The position numbers and the translations under genes are program-made. Below, in pieces: positions 6,025-6,092 of a stretch of 6,092 nt of DNA. The stretch's first letter is position 1; the number at the start of each line of letters is the position of its first letter. This DNA is from an uncultured Bacilli bacterium (GTDB lineage: Bacteria; Bacillota_I; Bacilli_A; RF39; UBA660), in contig CALVQZ010000014.1 in NCBI GenBank assembly GCA_944358275.1, positions 1 through 6,092 on the forward strand, read 5' to 3'. Under the pieces are notes generated by a model. That model was not told where the DNA came from. It searched no databases and saw nothing but the letters and a program-made list of their open reading frames with translations.

Positions 6025-6092
6025 ATGGCTACTATATCAAACTATAATAAACATTTAACTTTATCTGAAAGAATCAAAATTGAAAATGGACT
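6025..6092 (+). CDS. IS30-family transposase, N-terminal fragment (cut by window end)
   Basis: Only 22 complete codons are inside the window. The peptide has the pattern NKHLTLSERIKIENG, which is the opening of IS30-family transposases: a basic residue and HLT, then an L-(S/T)-x-E-E/R-R-x-x-I-E segment that starts the first N-terminal helix-turn-helix, the domain that recognises the element's ends. The catalytic DDE domain would lie beyond the window. A strong Shine-Dalgarno and a near-consensus promoter precede it. The reading frame is open to the edge. An alternative is another regulator with a similar helix-turn-helix, but the HLTLSER pattern favours a transposase. Whether the whole gene is intact cannot be seen. 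Confidence 0.75.
   Translation, partial: MATISNYNKHLTLSERIKIENG

Larger units (their letters stand above)
5897..6092 (+). mobile_element. Left end of an insertion sequence, probably IS30 family (partial)
   Basis: The stretch carries a promoter, ribosome binding site and the first 22 codons of a transposase, and continues past the window. I place the left boundary near TGTTAATTG at 5897, because the sequence from there (AATTG, then GTTAACTGCAACACT) resembles, from memory, the terminal repeat of IS30 itself (AATTGG, then GTCAACGCAACAG). The boundary is an estimate: the matching right end and target duplication lie outside the window. The element lies about 74 bases upstream of the divergently read comEB. 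Confidence 0.6.

Noticed and set aside
1..6092. CRISPR array, tRNA or rRNA genes, phage or defence system
   Set aside because: No regularly spaced repeats, no tRNA-like cloverleaf signals and no defence or phage proteins are seen; nearly all the DNA is accounted for by core genes.

Overview
The window is very AT-rich DNA (by eye about three quarters A+T). It has Gram-positive style ribosome binding sites (GAGGTGA, AGGAGG) and a gene content typical of low-GC Bacillota. One gene ends in TGA and every tryptophan codon I checked is TGG, so the standard bacterial code is used and not the Mycoplasma code. A SirA-type sporulation protein with a perfect Spo0A-box sequence in front of it suggests an endospore-forming lineage, or a recent descendant of one. 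I cannot name the species. An AT-rich Bacilli/Erysipelotrichia-like or related gut lineage would fit.

Left part (21-4171, + strand): five genes point the same way. yqeG (HAD-family phosphatase) overlaps yqeH (circularly permuted GTPase of 30S ribosome assembly) by 8 bases. A complete transketolase gene, tkt, follows after 10 bases. After a 52-base gap comes sirA (inhibitor of DnaA-driven replication initiation at sporulation), then yneF (small UPF0154 membrane protein). The order tkt-sirA-yneF is the one known from Bacillus subtilis; here it sits directly behind yqeG-yqeH. The gap before sirA holds TTCGACA, the exact reverse complement of the Spo0A-box consensus TGTCGAA, so sirA is probably switched on separately from the housekeeping genes upstream.

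Middle (4172-4232): two hairpins lie side by side between convergent operons. One has its T-tract on the - strand and the other on the + strand, so each operon appears to have its own terminator.

Right part (4223-5823, - strand): a two-gene operon of a dCMP deaminase (comEB type) followed by tmcAL (tRNA-Met cytidine acetate ligase, formerly ylbM). The two are joined by a TGATG stop/start overlap.

Far right (about 5897-6092, + strand): the left end of an insertion sequence, most likely IS30 family. It has an imperfect inverted repeat, a good sigma-A promoter (TTTACA-16-TATAAT), a strong Shine-Dalgarno and the first 22 codons of a transposase that runs off the window. It lies just upstream of the dCMP deaminase promoter region.

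Most of the window is ordinary core genome. I did not find a new multi-gene system. The points most worth a second look are the Spo0A-box/sirA arrangement, the altered GTPase motifs in YqeH and the insertion sequence end next to the deaminase-tmcAL operon.
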